Positions 1 through 9,526 of a stretch of 35,967 nt of DNA are shown here, piece by piece. The position numbers were made by a program, and so were the translations under genes. The stretch comes from Mitsuaria sp. WAJ17 (GTDB lineage: Bacteria > Pseudomonadota > Gammaproteobacteria > Burkholderiales > Burkholderiaceae_C), in NCBI RefSeq assembly GCF_014174515.1, contig NZ_JACJUG010000036.1, positions 1 to 35,967 on the forward strand, in the 5' to 3' direction. Numbering within the stretch: position 1 is the first letter of the stretch; the number at the start of each line of letters is the position of its first letter. The notes under the pieces were generated by a model that was not told the DNA's origin, made no database searches, and saw only the letters and a program-made list of their open reading frames with translations.

Positions 1-1
1 T

Positions 2-133
2 GGCGGCGGCGGCGGTTACGGCGGTGGCCGTTCCGGCGGCGGCGGTGGCGGCTACGGTGGTGGCGGCGGCGGCGGTTACGGCGGTGGCCGTTCCGGCGGC
101 GGCGGCTACGGCGGTGGCCGTTCCGGCGGCTAC
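2..133 (+). repeat. Tandem Gly-codon repeat inside the RNA-binding protein tail
   Basis: Imperfect tandem units of GGC/GGT codons carry a TAC (Tyr) and a CGTTCC (Arg-Ser) module. The unit tacggcggtggccgttccgg occurs three times. Such a tract can expand or contract by slippage, so its length may vary between strains. It is coding repeat, not a CRISPR or mobile element. Confidence 0.75.
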
Positions 134-136
134 TGA
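2..136 (+). CDS. Gly-rich C-terminal tail of an RNA-binding (RRM-type) protein, partial
   Basis: Only the last 44 codons are inside the window; the start lies to the left. The visible part is a low-complexity tail made of Gly runs punctuated by Tyr and Arg-Ser, in repeats of the form GGGGYGGGRSGG, and it ends with GGY and a TGA stop. Tails of this kind follow an RRM domain in the small cold-inducible RNA-binding proteins common in Betaproteobacteria. The RRM itself is not visible, so the identification rests on the tail. The stop is followed about 40 bases later by a strong terminator, as expected for the end of a short single-gene unit. Other Gly-rich proteins such as some single-stranded DNA-binding proteins are possible but less likely, given the Tyr/Arg/Ser pattern. 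Confidence 0.6.
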   Translation, partial: GGGGGYGGGRSGGGGGGYGGGGGGGYGGGRSGGGGYGGGRSGGY

Positions 137-178
137 GCACCCCGGCAGGGCTGAACCCGTTTCGGCCCCTGCAATGAG

Positions 179-208
179 AAAAGCACCCTCGACGAGGGTG
201 CTTTTTTT
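179..208 (+). terminator. Rho-independent terminator after the RNA-binding protein gene
   Basis: The stem AAGCACCCTC / GAGGGTGCTT closes a GAC loop and is followed by a run of eight T on the plus strand. An A run on the other side means it could also work weakly for the convergent minus-strand gene ending at 305. Confidence 0.9.
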
Positions 209-304
209 TGGTCTTCACGGAACCACGGGGTGGCGGGGCGCAAGCCGGGCATCGCTCGCCCCAGGGGGGGCGACATTGCAGGGCCGGATGGGTTCGGGGC
301 CGGG

Positions 305-2626
305 TCAGCGGCCGAACACGGCGCTGTACTTGGCGAACCACTCCTTCTGGGTCGCTTCGCCAGGCTGGCGCCGCGTGTGGGTGTAGCCGAGGCTGAATGC
401 GCTGCTGAGGCCGTGGCGGCGCTGGTAGACCAGGGACTGCGTGTGGCCGTGGCGGCGGTCTTCCTCCATGGCACTGTCGGGCACGCGGCTGAGGCCGCGC
501 TGCTGCAGGATCAGGCGCAGGGAATCCTGGGCGCTGAAATGCAGCACGGCCAGGGACTGCCCCAGCCACTCCTGCAGCGAGCGTTGGCGCTGGGGCCCCC
601 GTACATCCGACCAGCCCAGGTGCTGGTTCCACTCCAGGGCCATGTGGGCCGGCAGGTTGAAGCGGAAGTTGGCGTCGATGGCCAGGGTCTGGCCGCGGCC
701 CAGGCGATCCGCTTCCACGTCCAGGCGTCGGCCGAATTCGTAGTCGATGCTGAAGAGGCTGAACCAGGGCGAGGGGTTGAGGATGAAGCCCAGGTTGATC
801 GTGCGCGGCTGGTGCAGCACGCCGGTGGCCGAGGCCCGCTGTGCGTCCAGCCCCAGATGGGCCCAGAACTCGAACTTGCGCGCCGAGGTGAACCAGACGC
901 CCGGCTGCACACGGCGCTCAATGACCTGGCCGGAGGGAATGCCGAATTCGGCGTCGGCCAGCGTGCTGGCCTGGGCCAGCTTCAGCTGCCATTCGAATTC
1001 GTAGGCAGGCCAGCTCAGGCCCGTGCCGGGCAGGTTTAGGGTCTGGCTGCCCATGCGGCGGTTGATCTGTGCGGTGAGGCGCTGCACGCCGGTCTGGTTG
1101 ACGAAGCCGTTGTCGTTGGCGAAGCGCGGGCTCAGGCGTTCCAGGTGGATGGAGTTGGCCCAGTCCTCGCTGCGGTGCCGCCCTTCGACCCAGACATAGC
1201 TGCCGTTCTGTGCTGACTGGCGCAGGGGCTGATCCTCGGCGTCAAAGCCCAGGGTGGTGCTGGACAGTAGCACATGGCCGCGAACGCTGGCCTGCTCGCT
1301 GAGGTTGCCGTGGAAGTCGCTGCCCAGTACCCAGTTGTGCCGGCCCAGGCCGTAGTCGCGGATGGACACAAGCCCCGCCGCGCCCCATTGCTCGAATTGA
1401 CGGTGCAGCCGGCCGAAGCTGGCCTGGGAGCTCAGCGGCTGGGGCAGGCGTTCCAGGGTCTCGTAGGCGTTGGAGCGGAAGATCTTGCCTCCGCCCTTGT
1501 CGCGCAGGCTGAGGAAGGTTCCCTCGGCCTCGGCGCCGCGCCAGGTGGCGCGCAGGCCCCAGTTCGGATCGGTGATGGCGCGTGAGTAGAAGGCGGCCAG
1601 GCCGCGCGCCTGCCCGCTGTCGTCAGGCTGGCCCTTACCTGTCACGTCCTGGCTTTCGAGGAAGAAGGGGCGCTTCTCGGTGAGCTGCAGTGCGAAGCGC
1701 GTGTTGCCGGTCAGTTGGGGCACGTCCAGCTCGACCTGGGAAAAGTCGGGGTTCAGGGTGGCGTCCACCACCCAGTCGGCGCGCGGCCGCCACTTGAGCT
1801 CCAGGCCCAGGTTGGCGTCGTTCTGCCGCGTCAGGGGCGCACTGGCGCTGCGGTCTTCGTGGCGGCGCAGGGTCAGCTCGGGGCGCAGCTCGACGAAGCT
1901 ACGCTCGCGCACGGTTTGCACAAGGTCGCCCAGGCCCTCGATGGGCTGAAGCTCGGCGATGTTGTGCAGGGAATCCTGCGTCAACGGGGCCGAGACGAGG
2001 AAGACGTTTTCGTCCCGGGGCACGCTGCGCCCCACCATCAGCCGCCAGTCCGCGCCGCCCTGGTAGGGATAGCGCAGGGTGGAGAGCGGCCAACGCAGCT
2101 CGATGCTGTAGCCATCCGGCAGGCGCTGGGCCGCGGCCTGCACGTCGAAGTCGGGGGCGAAGTCCTCCACATCGTCCACCGCGGCAATGCTGCCGTCGGC
2201 TACCACGCCGTTGGCGCCCACACGCACGAACTGCGCGTTGCGGCGCTGGCCCATGGGGTCGAGGAAGACGACGACATAGTCCTGGTCCCGCTTCACCTGG
2301 TCGCGGCGCACCAGCGGTGCGCGGATCTGCTCGGGGTGATCGTCATAGCAGCGGATGCCGATGACCAGGGCGTCCTTGTCGGCGACGAGCTGAACCGTGG
2401 TGCGCCAGCGCGCGGGCTTCTTGTCCTGGGGCTGCAGCTGGATGAAGCTGTCATGGACGGGGGCCCGGGTCCAGATGGCCTCGTCGAGGCGGCCGTCGAT
2501 CTGCGCATGGGCGTGGTCCACGCGCAAGGCCTTGGGCCAGGGCATGTCGGGGAGGTCGGCTCGGGCCTGCGGCACGCCCAGCAGGGCAAGGCAGGCCAGC
2601 GCGACCGCGTGGCGTGTTCTGTTCAT
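305..2626 (-). CDS. DUF5916 domain protein with N-terminal CBM9-like domain
   Basis: This 773-residue exported protein starts with a signal peptide (MNRTRHAVALACLALLG, ending at an ARA cleavage site). Next comes a CBM9-like beta domain with the recognisable IDGRLDEAIW segment near residue 40. The long remainder matches the DUF5916 pattern, including FFLESQD and many alternating aromatic/polar strands typical of an outer-membrane beta barrel. The function of this family is not established; an envelope or surface role is inferred. I chose the ATG at 2626 because AAGGAGGAGCC sits immediately upstream and the signal peptide begins there; in-frame codons extend 40 residues further but give no export signal. 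It is transcribed alone, with no close neighbour on its strand. Confidence 0.8.
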   Translation of the reverse strand: MNRTRHAVALACLALLGVPQARADLPDMPWPKALRVDHAHAQIDGRLDEAIWTRAPVHDSFIQLQPQDKKPARWRTTVQLVADKDALVIGIRCYDDHPEQIRAPLVRRDQVKRDQDYVVVFLDPMGQRRNAQFVRVGANGVVADGSIAAVDDVEDFAPDFDVQAAAQRLPDGYSIELRWPLSTLRYPYQGGADWRLMVGRSVPRDENVFLVSAPLTQDSLHNIAELQPIEGLGDLVQTVRERSFVELRPELTLRRHEDRSASAPLTRQNDANLGLELKWRPRADWVVDATLNPDFSQVELDVPQLTGNTRFALQLTEKRPFFLESQDVTGKGQPDDSGQARGLAAFYSRAITDPNWGLRATWRGAEAEGTFLSLRDKGGGKIFRSNAYETLERLPQPLSSQASFGRLHRQFEQWGAAGLVSIRDYGLGRHNWVLGSDFHGNLSEQASVRGHVLLSSTTLGFDAEDQPLRQSAQNGSYVWVEGRHRSEDWANSIHLERLSPRFANDNGFVNQTGVQRLTAQINRRMGSQTLNLPGTGLSWPAYEFEWQLKLAQASTLADAEFGIPSGQVIERRVQPGVWFTSARKFEFWAHLGLDAQRASATGVLHQPRTINLGFILNPSPWFSLFSIDYEFGRRLDVEADRLGRGQTLAIDANFRFNLPAHMALEWNQHLGWSDVRGPQRQRSLQEWLGQSLAVLHFSAQDSLRLILQQRGLSRVPDSAMEEDRRHGHTQSLVYQRRHGLSSAFSLGYTHTRRQPGEATQKEWFAKYSAVFGR

Positions 2627-2773
2627 GGCTCCTCCTTCTCGCGCGCGTTGCTTTTTTGGACGCGAGGCTCCCGTGCCCGTCGGGATTCCATTCGGGCGCG
2701 CGGAGTGTAGGAAGCCGGTGCCTGGTGTGCGCCCAAAGGCGAGCATCGGCAGGGGTTGCTTGTGGCGCGGAGC

Positions 2774-3553
2774 TTACTCGCCCTCTCGGTGTTTACGCGG
2801 ACGTCCCGCCAGCAAGCGGTCGTACAAGGCATCGGGCAGGAGGCGCAGAACCCGCGCCACCATGCCCATCTGCCACGGAATGACGCGGAATCGGTGACCG
2901 GCCTGGATGCTTCGGAACGCCGCTCTGGCAAAGCTGTCAGCAGACATCAGGAAGGGCATGTGATAGCGATTGCGCCGGGTCAGCGGGGTGTCGATGTAGC
3001 CCGGCGCGATGGTGCTGACGCGCACACCAAACGGGCGGCATTCGCCCCGCAGGCTCTCGCAATAGCTGATGACGGCGGCCTTGCTGGAGCAGTAGGCCGC
3101 GTGCCCCGGCAGGCCGCGGATGCCGGCCACGCTGGCAATGCCCACCAGGCTGCCGCTGCGCCGCGCATTCATGGGCGCGATGAAGGGGTGGAAGGTGGCG
3201 GCCAGGCCGATGTTGTTGGTCGCGTAGAGGCGCTGCATCACGGCCAGGTCTTCGTAGATGGCGCTGTCCATGCCCACCGAGATGCCGGCATTGGCGATCA
3301 CCGCGTCCGGCAGGCCCTGTTCGGCGATGCAGCGCCGGCCGGCCTCGACGATGGACTCGACCTGGCTCACATCCGCGCCATAGATGCGCCAGCGTGCGGG
3401 CTCCAGCCCCTGTTCCTGCGCCCAGCGTGCCAGCTCCTCGGTGCGGCGCGCAACAAGGGCCAGGTTCCAGCCCTGGCGGTAGAACTCGAGGGCCATGGCC
3501 TGGCCCAGGCCGCTGGAGGCGCCGGTGATGTAGACGAGGGAGGCTTGGCTCAT
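2774..3553 (-). CDS. SDR family NAD(P)-dependent oxidoreductase
   Basis: This 259-residue classical short-chain dehydrogenase has the cofactor-binding TGASSGLG motif at residues 10-17, the NAG motif at 88-90, catalytic Ser141, and YCSSK with Tyr154 and Lys158. Basic residues after the second strand (ARR) suggest NADP(H) preference. The substrate cannot be read from the sequence. It starts 17 bases after the lptC stop on the same strand, so it is probably the last gene of the kdsD-kdsC-lptC unit, taking the place where lptA normally lies. A short basic C-terminus (RPRKHREGE) follows a hydrophobic patch, similar to SDRs that associate with the membrane. The SDR fold is certain; the specific reaction is unknown. 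Confidence 0.85.
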   Translation of the reverse strand: MSQASLVYITGASSGLGQAMALEFYRQGWNLALVARRTEELARWAQEQGLEPARWRIYGADVSQVESIVEAGRRCIAEQGLPDAVIANAGISVGMDSAIYEDLAVMQRLYATNNIGLAATFHPFIAPMNARRSGSLVGIASVAGIRGLPGHAAYCSSKAAVISYCESLRGECRPFGVRVSTIAPGYIDTPLTRRNRYHMPFLMSADSFARAAFRSIQAGHRFRVIPWQMGMVARVLRLLPDALYDRLLAGRPRKHREGE

Positions 3554-3570
3554 GGGCGGTCAGGCTGAAT

Positions 3571-4248
3571 TCAGGGACGCTTGCGCCGCGGCAGGTAGCT
3601 GGCCGTGCTGCGGCCATGGAACTTCAGCTGGCCGCTGAGGTTGTCGTATTCGAAGGACTGCATGCTGAAGCTGCCCTGGCCGGTGCGCAGGGTCACCGGC
3701 AGGTGGGAGCTCATCTGCTCGCGCGGCGGATTCAGCTGCAGGAACTCGCCGCTGATCTCCAACTGGGCGGGCTGGGTGTCGGGCTGGGCCTGGGCATAGC
3801 GGCGCACCAGCACATCGCCCTGCAGGCGGATCTCGCTGGCGTCGGCATTGCTGAGGGCCTGGCGGGCCTCGGCGATGGTCAGCGTGCCGTCCTTGCCCAG
3901 GGCGCGCAGCTCGATGCCGTCGATCTCCAGGGTGTCGGTGTCCGGGTAGTGGCGCATCTCACGGCCGCGGACTTGCAGAGTCAGCGCGCCGTCGGGCGTG
4001 AAGCGCTGCAGCTCGAAGCCCTGCATCTGGTAGTCGGGCTCGTGGCGCAGCACCCGCTGCGCATTGCCATCGTCGGGCAGGGGCGTGCTCTTGACCAGCC
4101 ACCAGGTGAAGGCGGCCAGCAGGGCCAGAATCAACAGGGGCAGGTAGGTGCCGACCAGGTTCTGCAGGCGCCACAGCAGCGGCGGGGCCTCGCGCCGGCG
4201 TGCGGGCGCGGGCGGCGGTGCCAGGGGCGTGCTGCTCGTCGCATTCAT
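3571..4248 (-). CDS. lptC: LPS export ABC transporter periplasmic protein LptC
   Basis: LptC is the bitopic inner-membrane protein that takes lipopolysaccharide from LptB2FG and passes it to periplasmic LptA. The 225-residue product has a Pro/Ala/Arg-rich cytoplasmic leader (1-30), one membrane segment (about 33-52), and a periplasmic beta-jellyroll. Recognisable parts include the PDYQMQGFELQRF stretch and repeated beta strands ending in LPVTLRTGQGSF. It is somewhat longer than the usual 190 or so residues because of the Pro-rich leader. Its place directly downstream of kdsD-kdsC is the canonical one and strongly supports the call. Unusually, the next gene is an SDR rather than lptA-lptB. Confidence 0.88.
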   Translation of the reverse strand: MNATSSTPLAPPPAPARRREAPPLLWRLQNLVGTYLPLLILALLAAFTWWLVKSTPLPDDGNAQRVLRHEPDYQMQGFELQRFTPDGALTLQVRGREMRHYPDTDTLEIDGIELRALGKDGTLTIAEARQALSNADASEIRLQGDVLVRRYAQAQPDTQPAQLEISGEFLQLNPPREQMSSHLPVTLRTGQGSFSMQSFEYDNLSGQLKFHGRSTASYLPRRKRP

Positions 4249-4279
4249 GGGCGAGCCTCCGTCCGGCCGGCGGCGCGGC

Positions 4280-4885
4280 TCATGCGGCTTGGCCTCCGTC
4301 CAGCGTGCTCAGGTGGCCGTGCAGCAGGCTGGCGTAGCGGCCCTTGGCCATCAGCAGCAGGTCGCAGCACTCGCGCGCGGCGCCGTGGCCGCCGGGGGCG
4401 CGGGTCACATGATGGGCGATGGCCAGCACCTCGGCATGGGCCTGTGCGGGCGCGCAGGCAAAGGCGGCGCGGCACAGGAGGGGCAGGTCCGGCCAGTCGT
4501 CGCCCATGGCGGCCACCTGGCCCCAGTCCAGGCCCAACTGGGCCAGCAGGGGCTCGGCGACGGCGAGCTTGTCCTTGGCGCCGTAGACGGCATGCTTCAG
4601 GCCGAGGTCGGCCACGCGGCGGCGCACGGCGGGGGAGTCCCGGCCGGTGATGATGATGGGCGTGATGCCGCCCTGGTCCAGCAGTTTGAGGCCATGGCCG
4701 TCCAGGGTGGAGAAGGCCTTGAAGCTCTCGCCCTCTTCGCCGATGTAGATGCGGCCGTCAGTCAGCACGCCATCGACGTCGAAGATGGCCGCCCGGATCC
4801 CCAGGCTCGTGCCTGGGCCGCCGCCCTGGGCCTTCAGCAGCAGTTCGGGCGGGAAACTCAATGCAGGGGTGGTGAGTGCGCGCAT
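4280..4885 (-). CDS. kdsC: 3-deoxy-D-manno-octulosonate 8-phosphate phosphatase KdsC (HAD family)
   Basis: KdsC hydrolyses Kdo 8-phosphate to Kdo and phosphate in the cytosol, a step of the LPS inner-core pathway. The 201-residue protein shows HAD motif I FDVDGVLTDG with Asp36 and Asp38, motif II in IIITGRDS, the conserved Lys region (AKDKLAV), and motif III/IV GDDWPDL. It has the short cap-less form expected of the KdsC subfamily. Its ATG directly abuts the TGA of kdsD (TGAATG), so translation is probably coupled. The isomerase-phosphatase-LptC order is diagnostic for this locus. Confidence 0.93.
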   Translation of the reverse strand: MRALTTPALSFPPELLLKAQGGGPGTSLGIRAAIFDVDGVLTDGRIYIGEEGESFKAFSTLDGHGLKLLDQGGITPIIITGRDSPAVRRRVADLGLKHAVYGAKDKLAVAEPLLAQLGLDWGQVAAMGDDWPDLPLLCRAAFACAPAQAHAEVLAIAHHVTRAPGGHGAARECCDLLLMAKGRYASLLHGHLSTLDGGQAA

Positions 4886-5872
4886 TCAGATCACCTTGGC
4901 GCTCATCAGGTCGTTGATGTGCACCGCACCGATCAGCCGCTCTTCCTCGGTGACCAGCACCACGGTGATGCGGGCGGCTTCCATCAGGTCGGCGGCGTCA
5001 ACGGCGAGGTCGTCGGCGCGCACGCTCTTGGGCTTCAGCGACATGACCTCCCCCGCGCGCAGGCTGCGCAGGTCCGTGCCGCGCTCAATCAGGCGGCGCA
5101 GGTCGCCGTCGGTGAAGACGCCCTGCACGATCTCGGCCTCGTCGATCACGATGGCCAGGCCCATGCCCTTGGCGGACATCTCGCGCATCATGTCGGTGAA
5201 GGGGGTGTCGGGCTCGACGCGCGGCAGGGCCTCGCCGTGGCGCATGAGGTCGCGCACATGGGTCAGCAGCTTGCGGCCCAGGGCCCCGCCCGGGTGCGAG
5301 CGGGCGAAGTCCTCGGGGCGGAAGCCGCGGGCATCGAGCAGGGCCACGGCCAGGGCATCGCCCAGGGCCATTTGCGCCGTCGTGGAAGCCGTGGGTGCCA
5401 GGTTCAAGGGGCAGGCCTCGACGGCCACGCGGCTGTCCAGCACCAGGCTGGCGTGGCGAGCCAGGCTGGACTCGGCGCGGCCGGTCATGGCGATGATGCA
5501 GACGCCCAGGCGCTTGAGCACGGGCAGCACGGCGTTGAGCTCGTCGCTCTCTCCGGAATTCGACAGCGCCAGCACCACGTCCTGCGGCGTCACCATGCCC
5601 AGGTCGCCATGGCTGGCCTCGCCGGGGTGCACGAACATCGCGGGGGTGCCGGTGGAGGCCAGGGTGGCGGCGATCTTGCGGCCCACATGGCCGCTCTTGC
5701 CCATGCCCATCACAACCACCCGGCCCTTGCAGGCCAGCACGGCCTGGACGGACCGGGCAAAGCTCTCGCCCAGGCGGGGCAGCATGTCAGTGAGGGCCTG
5801 GGCCTCGATCTGCAGGGCCTGGCGGGCCATCTCGATGGCGCGCGCTGCGTCGTAGGACTGGGGGGAATTCAT
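4886..5872 (-). CDS. kdsD: Arabinose-5-phosphate isomerase KdsD (KpsF/GutQ family)
   Basis: This enzyme interconverts ribulose 5-phosphate and arabinose 5-phosphate, the first committed step of Kdo synthesis. The 328-residue protein has the same length as the E. coli enzyme. It has an N-terminal SIS sugar-isomerase domain (VVVMGMGKSGHVGRKIAAT, then HGDLGMVTPQD and SNSGESDEL) and two C-terminal CBS domains (VFTDGDLRR and a final GAVHINDLM). It heads the kdsD-kdsC-lptC operon. The family also contains capsule (KpsF) and glucitol (GutQ) paralogues, but the kdsC-lptC neighbourhood fixes the housekeeping role. Confidence 0.93.
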   Translation of the reverse strand: MNSPQSYDAARAIEMARQALQIEAQALTDMLPRLGESFARSVQAVLACKGRVVVMGMGKSGHVGRKIAATLASTGTPAMFVHPGEASHGDLGMVTPQDVVLALSNSGESDELNAVLPVLKRLGVCIIAMTGRAESSLARHASLVLDSRVAVEACPLNLAPTASTTAQMALGDALAVALLDARGFRPEDFARSHPGGALGRKLLTHVRDLMRHGEALPRVEPDTPFTDMMREMSAKGMGLAIVIDEAEIVQGVFTDGDLRRLIERGTDLRSLRAGEVMSLKPKSVRADDLAVDAADLMEAARITVVLVTEEERLIGAVHINDLMSAKVI

Positions 5873-5922
5873 GGGCGGCAGTGTAACAACCGGGGTTGCC
5901 GGGCCAGGGCCCGCGAGACGCT

Positions 5923-6687
5923 TCAGGCGGCTTGTTCGGCCAGCTTGATGTACTCGACGTTGAGGGTGATCAGCTCGCTGTAGCGCAGCACGAAATAGTC
6001 GCCATCGACGACATAGAAGCGGTCGGTGAAGCGGAGGGGGTTGCCGCCCTCACCGGCGGGGTCAGGCTTGTCGGCGGCCAGAGGGCGGCGCATCACGGCG
6101 CGCAGCACCAGGCGGTCCAGCTTGCCTTCGGTGTCGAGGAAGTAGTCGCTCAGCAGGCCGGTGTAGAGATAGCCCTCGCCGGCGACGTTGACGATGGCGC
6201 TGACGGCGATGAGGTCGGGCGCCTCGTCGCGGGGAAAGTCGGCGCCGGTCAGGAGGTAGTACCAGGGGGCGCCGGAAAAGCGCAGCCAGGGGCTGAGGCG
6301 GGAGTGCTGGCTGTCCAGGCGCCAGTGGCTGATGAGGCGGCGCAGCGCCGTGGGCATCAGGTAGGCGAAGAGCAGCAGACTGCCGATGTAGACGGTGATG
6401 GGGCCGGCCATGGCGGCGATGGCCTCCACGGACTGGGCCTGGCGGGCGTTGTCCGAGCCCAGCAGCCGCAGCAGCACTTCGGGCCGGGGCTCGTAGGCCG
6501 TCATCAGCCAGGCCAGGCCGCACCACAGCAGGTGCAGGGCCAGGGCCCAGAGCAGGGCTTCACTGACGATCTGTCCGAAGGGGGAGTAGTCCAGCGACTG
6601 CCGCTCAATGCGCTTGATGCGCGAGCGGGCGATGAAGCCTGGCAGCAGCAGGGCGAAGACGGCCAGGGTTGGCAGCGCGAAATTCAT
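5923..6687 (-). CDS. Membrane protein of unknown function (DUF6338-like pattern)
   Basis: I do not recognise this 254-residue protein with certainty. It begins with a hydrophobic segment ending in LLPGFIARSRIKRIERQ, followed by two further membrane segments (about 40-62 and 95-115). A soluble C-terminal half of about 130 residues has strand-like stretches (DRFYVVDGDYFVLRYSEL). The layout of one N-terminal anchor with LPGF, a central membrane pair and a cytosolic beta-rich tail resembles DUF6338-type proteins. It ends 50 bases before kdsD on the same strand and may be co-transcribed with the LPS operon, but nothing in it points to LPS work. Confidence 0.6.
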   Translation of the reverse strand: MNFALPTLAVFALLLPGFIARSRIKRIERQSLDYSPFGQIVSEALLWALALHLLWCGLAWLMTAYEPRPEVLLRLLGSDNARQAQSVEAIAAMAGPITVYIGSLLLFAYLMPTALRRLISHWRLDSQHSRLSPWLRFSGAPWYYLLTGADFPRDEAPDLIAVSAIVNVAGEGYLYTGLLSDYFLDTEGKLDRLVLRAVMRRPLAADKPDPAGEGGNPLRFTDRFYVVDGDYFVLRYSELITLNVEYIKLAEQAA

Positions 6688-6711
6688 GCCCGCGAACGGA
6701 GGGGGCAGCGC

Positions 6712-6939
6712 TCAGGCGGCGCGCGGAACGACGACGGGGGTGAGCTTGCGGGTGCGGCCGCCATCGGCCTTGAGCTCGATGACGGTGGCCAGCGGGGACT
6801 CGGCGGCGGGGGCGTCCGTCGAGGATTGGGCCGCCTGCGCGGCGATGGCGGACTTGTGCGCCAGATAGTGCCGCAGCTGGCCCTTGGCCAGCGGGTCGGC
6901 CAGGACGGCCTTGGCGAGAGGGCTCATCAGCGCTTTCAT
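6712..6939 (-). CDS. Small hypothetical protein, 75 residues
   Basis: This short gene of unknown function encodes a basic N-terminal helix (MKALMSPLAKAVLADPLAKG, then QLRHYLAHKS), a low-complexity Ala/Ser/Pro linker and a basic beta-like end (RTRKLTPVVVPRAA). The frame is open 35 codons further upstream, but that extension crosses the terminator at 6979-7012 and reads as low-quality sequence, so I chose the ATG at 6939. No strong Shine-Dalgarno is visible. It lies 24 bases before the membrane protein gene on the same strand, so the two may form a unit. It is probably real because its reading frame has GC-rich third positions, but this is not certain. Confidence 0.5.
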   Translation of the reverse strand: MKALMSPLAKAVLADPLAKGQLRHYLAHKSAIAAQAAQSSTDAPAAESPLATVIELKADGGRTRKLTPVVVPRAA

Positions 6940-6978
6940 GCCCGGGATGATGCCACAGCGGCTCCCGGGCCGTGCATG

Positions 6979-7012
6979 AAAAAGGCCCGCCGGCTGTTGC
7001 CTTGGCGGGCCT
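6979..7012 (-). terminator. Rho-independent terminator after glutamate dehydrogenase gene
   Basis: On the minus strand GGCCCGCC pairs with GGCGGGCC around a 12-base loop and is followed by five T. It lies about 45 bases beyond the dehydrogenase stop and separates it from the small downstream gene. Confidence 0.85.
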
Positions 7013-7057
7013 GGGATGCAGGCCGCCGAGGCAGCCTGGACCACGAGGGTCAGCGCA

Positions 7058-8329
<1,272 letters not shown>

Positions 8330-8417
8330 GTAATGCTCCGTAATCTTTGGCGTGGCGCGAACGGTATCGCGAACCAGGATCGCGCGGCCAGTGATTCCAA
8401 AGCCGAGTGCACATGCG

Positions 8418-8475
8418 CCTATGCGGCGAACGCATAGGTGGTGGAAGTTTGCGCCAAAGGGCCTGTTCGCGCAAA
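8418..8475. promoter_or_regulatory. Two inverted repeats upstream of glutamate dehydrogenase
   Basis: CCTATGCG-GCGAA-CGCATAGG (8418-8438) is a perfect 8-bp stem with a 5-base loop. Ten bases further, TTTGCGC and GCGCAAA (8448-8454 and 8469-8475) form a second spaced inverted repeat. They lie 90-145 bases before the dehydrogenase start. They could be operators or a leader hairpin; no clear -10/-35 pair could be fixed. Confidence 0.45.
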
Positions 8476-8534
8476 TTTTTGCTCAATCCGTCCCTGGTGC
8501 TTACCCATACCGCTCTGCTACCAGGGCTGCTGCG

Positions 8535-8553
8535 AAAACCGGCAGTCCGCCGG
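8535..8553 (-). terminator. Probable terminator after the 321-residue hypothetical gene
   Basis: On the minus strand CCGGC-GGACT-GCCGG is followed by TTTT, five bases after the TAA stop. The stem is only 5 bp but perfect, so this is a moderate call. Confidence 0.45.
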
Positions 8554-8557
8554 CGTC

Positions 8558-9523
8558 TTAGCCGCCGGCCGCCTTGAGCTGCTGGCGGCGCAGGCGGACC
8601 AGGGCGTCGACGACGGCCTGGGCGCGCTGTTCGTCGGCGGGCGAGAGCTGCAAGTCGGCGAACCGAACGGATGTTTGGGGGCTGGCCGACGACGATGTGG
8701 CAGCTTTCTGTGCGATTGACACAGTATCTCGGAAAGGTGCCCGAGCAGCGTATTCCGGTGTTTCAAGAACCAATGCGGCAGCCTTGCGTAGCACGTTCAA
8801 ATCGTCAGCGCTCAGGCCGAAGGTTTCCGGTCTGCCCGCAAGAAGGACTTTTCCCAAGGCGAGCAAGTCTTGGCCGGCCATTGCCCAGTGGCCTAGCTGG
8901 CGTGCACTGTCGCCAGACGGGTCCAGCTGTTCCTCATAGGCCCAGTGGACGGCGTCGGGGAGGCCCTGTCCGGCGGCCAGCAGCACCAGCTGTTTCATCA
9001 ACGCCGGGCCCGTGGCACCGGCGGTCTGACAGAAGGCGTCAACCCGGGCGCGATCCGCCGGGTCGGTGTCAGGCAGCAACTGGGCTAGTTGAGCAGACTG
9101 CCCCCGTCGTTCAAAGTCGGCCCGCAGTTCCTGGAAATACTGGCACCGCGACATCTCCCGAGCTACCTCGAACGCCCGCACTGCCTTTCCAGCCTGCAGG
9201 GCCAACTGGGCCTCCGTTTGCAGGCCGCCAGGAAATTGGCGAACAAGAGCAGCGTAGCGGCGGGGGTCCGGCCGCCCCCTTTCAGCTAGAGCTTTAGTGG
9301 CGACTGGAGGTTCTTGCTTTTGCGAGGCCCCGGGTGAAGAGCCGGCACCTAACGTCTTAGCAGGAGTCTCGGCAATCGAAGGGGGATAAGCCGGAGGAGG
9401 GGAATCGCCAAAATATCGCGCAGGTTTCACCAAATCAGCGTCCTGCGTCGAAGTGATGAGAATACCTGCGACGCCTAACGCAAGGAAAGCCCCCAGGACG
9501 CCATTCCTCAATAGTGCAGCCAC
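8558..9523 (-). CDS. Membrane-anchored hypothetical protein, copy A of an unnamed family
   Basis: I do not recognise this protein. It has 321 residues: one N-terminal membrane anchor (about 8-24), a Pro/Ala/Ser linker up to about residue 80, then a helical, probably extracytoplasmic domain. Two cysteines (127 and 165) sit 38 residues apart, the second in a DRAR-x4-CQ motif. The C-terminus has SPADEQRAQA. The protein encoded at 19637-20560 shares the anchor, the linker, the cysteine spacing, DRAR-x5-CQ and ADEQ(R/K)A, so the two are distant paralogues. It starts 3 bases after the stop of the secreted protein gene upstream and is surely co-transcribed with it. The repeated-helix look suggests a TPR-like scaffold, but this is only a guess. 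Confidence 0.7.
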   Translation of the reverse strand: MAALLRNGVLGAFLALGVAGILITSTQDADLVKPARYFGDSPPPAYPPSIAETPAKTLGAGSSPGASQKQEPPVATKALAERGRPDPRRYAALVRQFPGGLQTEAQLALQAGKAVRAFEVAREMSRCQYFQELRADFERRGQSAQLAQLLPDTDPADRARVDAFCQTAGATGPALMKQLVLLAAGQGLPDAVHWAYEEQLDPSGDSARQLGHWAMAGQDLLALGKVLLAGRPETFGLSADDLNVLRKAAALVLETPEYAARAPFRDTVSIAQKAATSSSASPQTSVRFADLQLSPADEQRAQAVVDALVRLRRQQLKAAGG

Positions 9524-9526
9524 TTT

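Noticed and set aside
2..133. Possible CRISPR or satellite array at the left edge
   Set aside because: The repeats have no unique spacers and translate in one frame into a Gly-rich tail ending at a stop.
4148..5983. 611-codon plus-strand open frame across kdsC and kdsD
   Set aside because: It is antisense to two certain enzymes with all their motifs, and its product is His/Gly/Ala-rich without domains.
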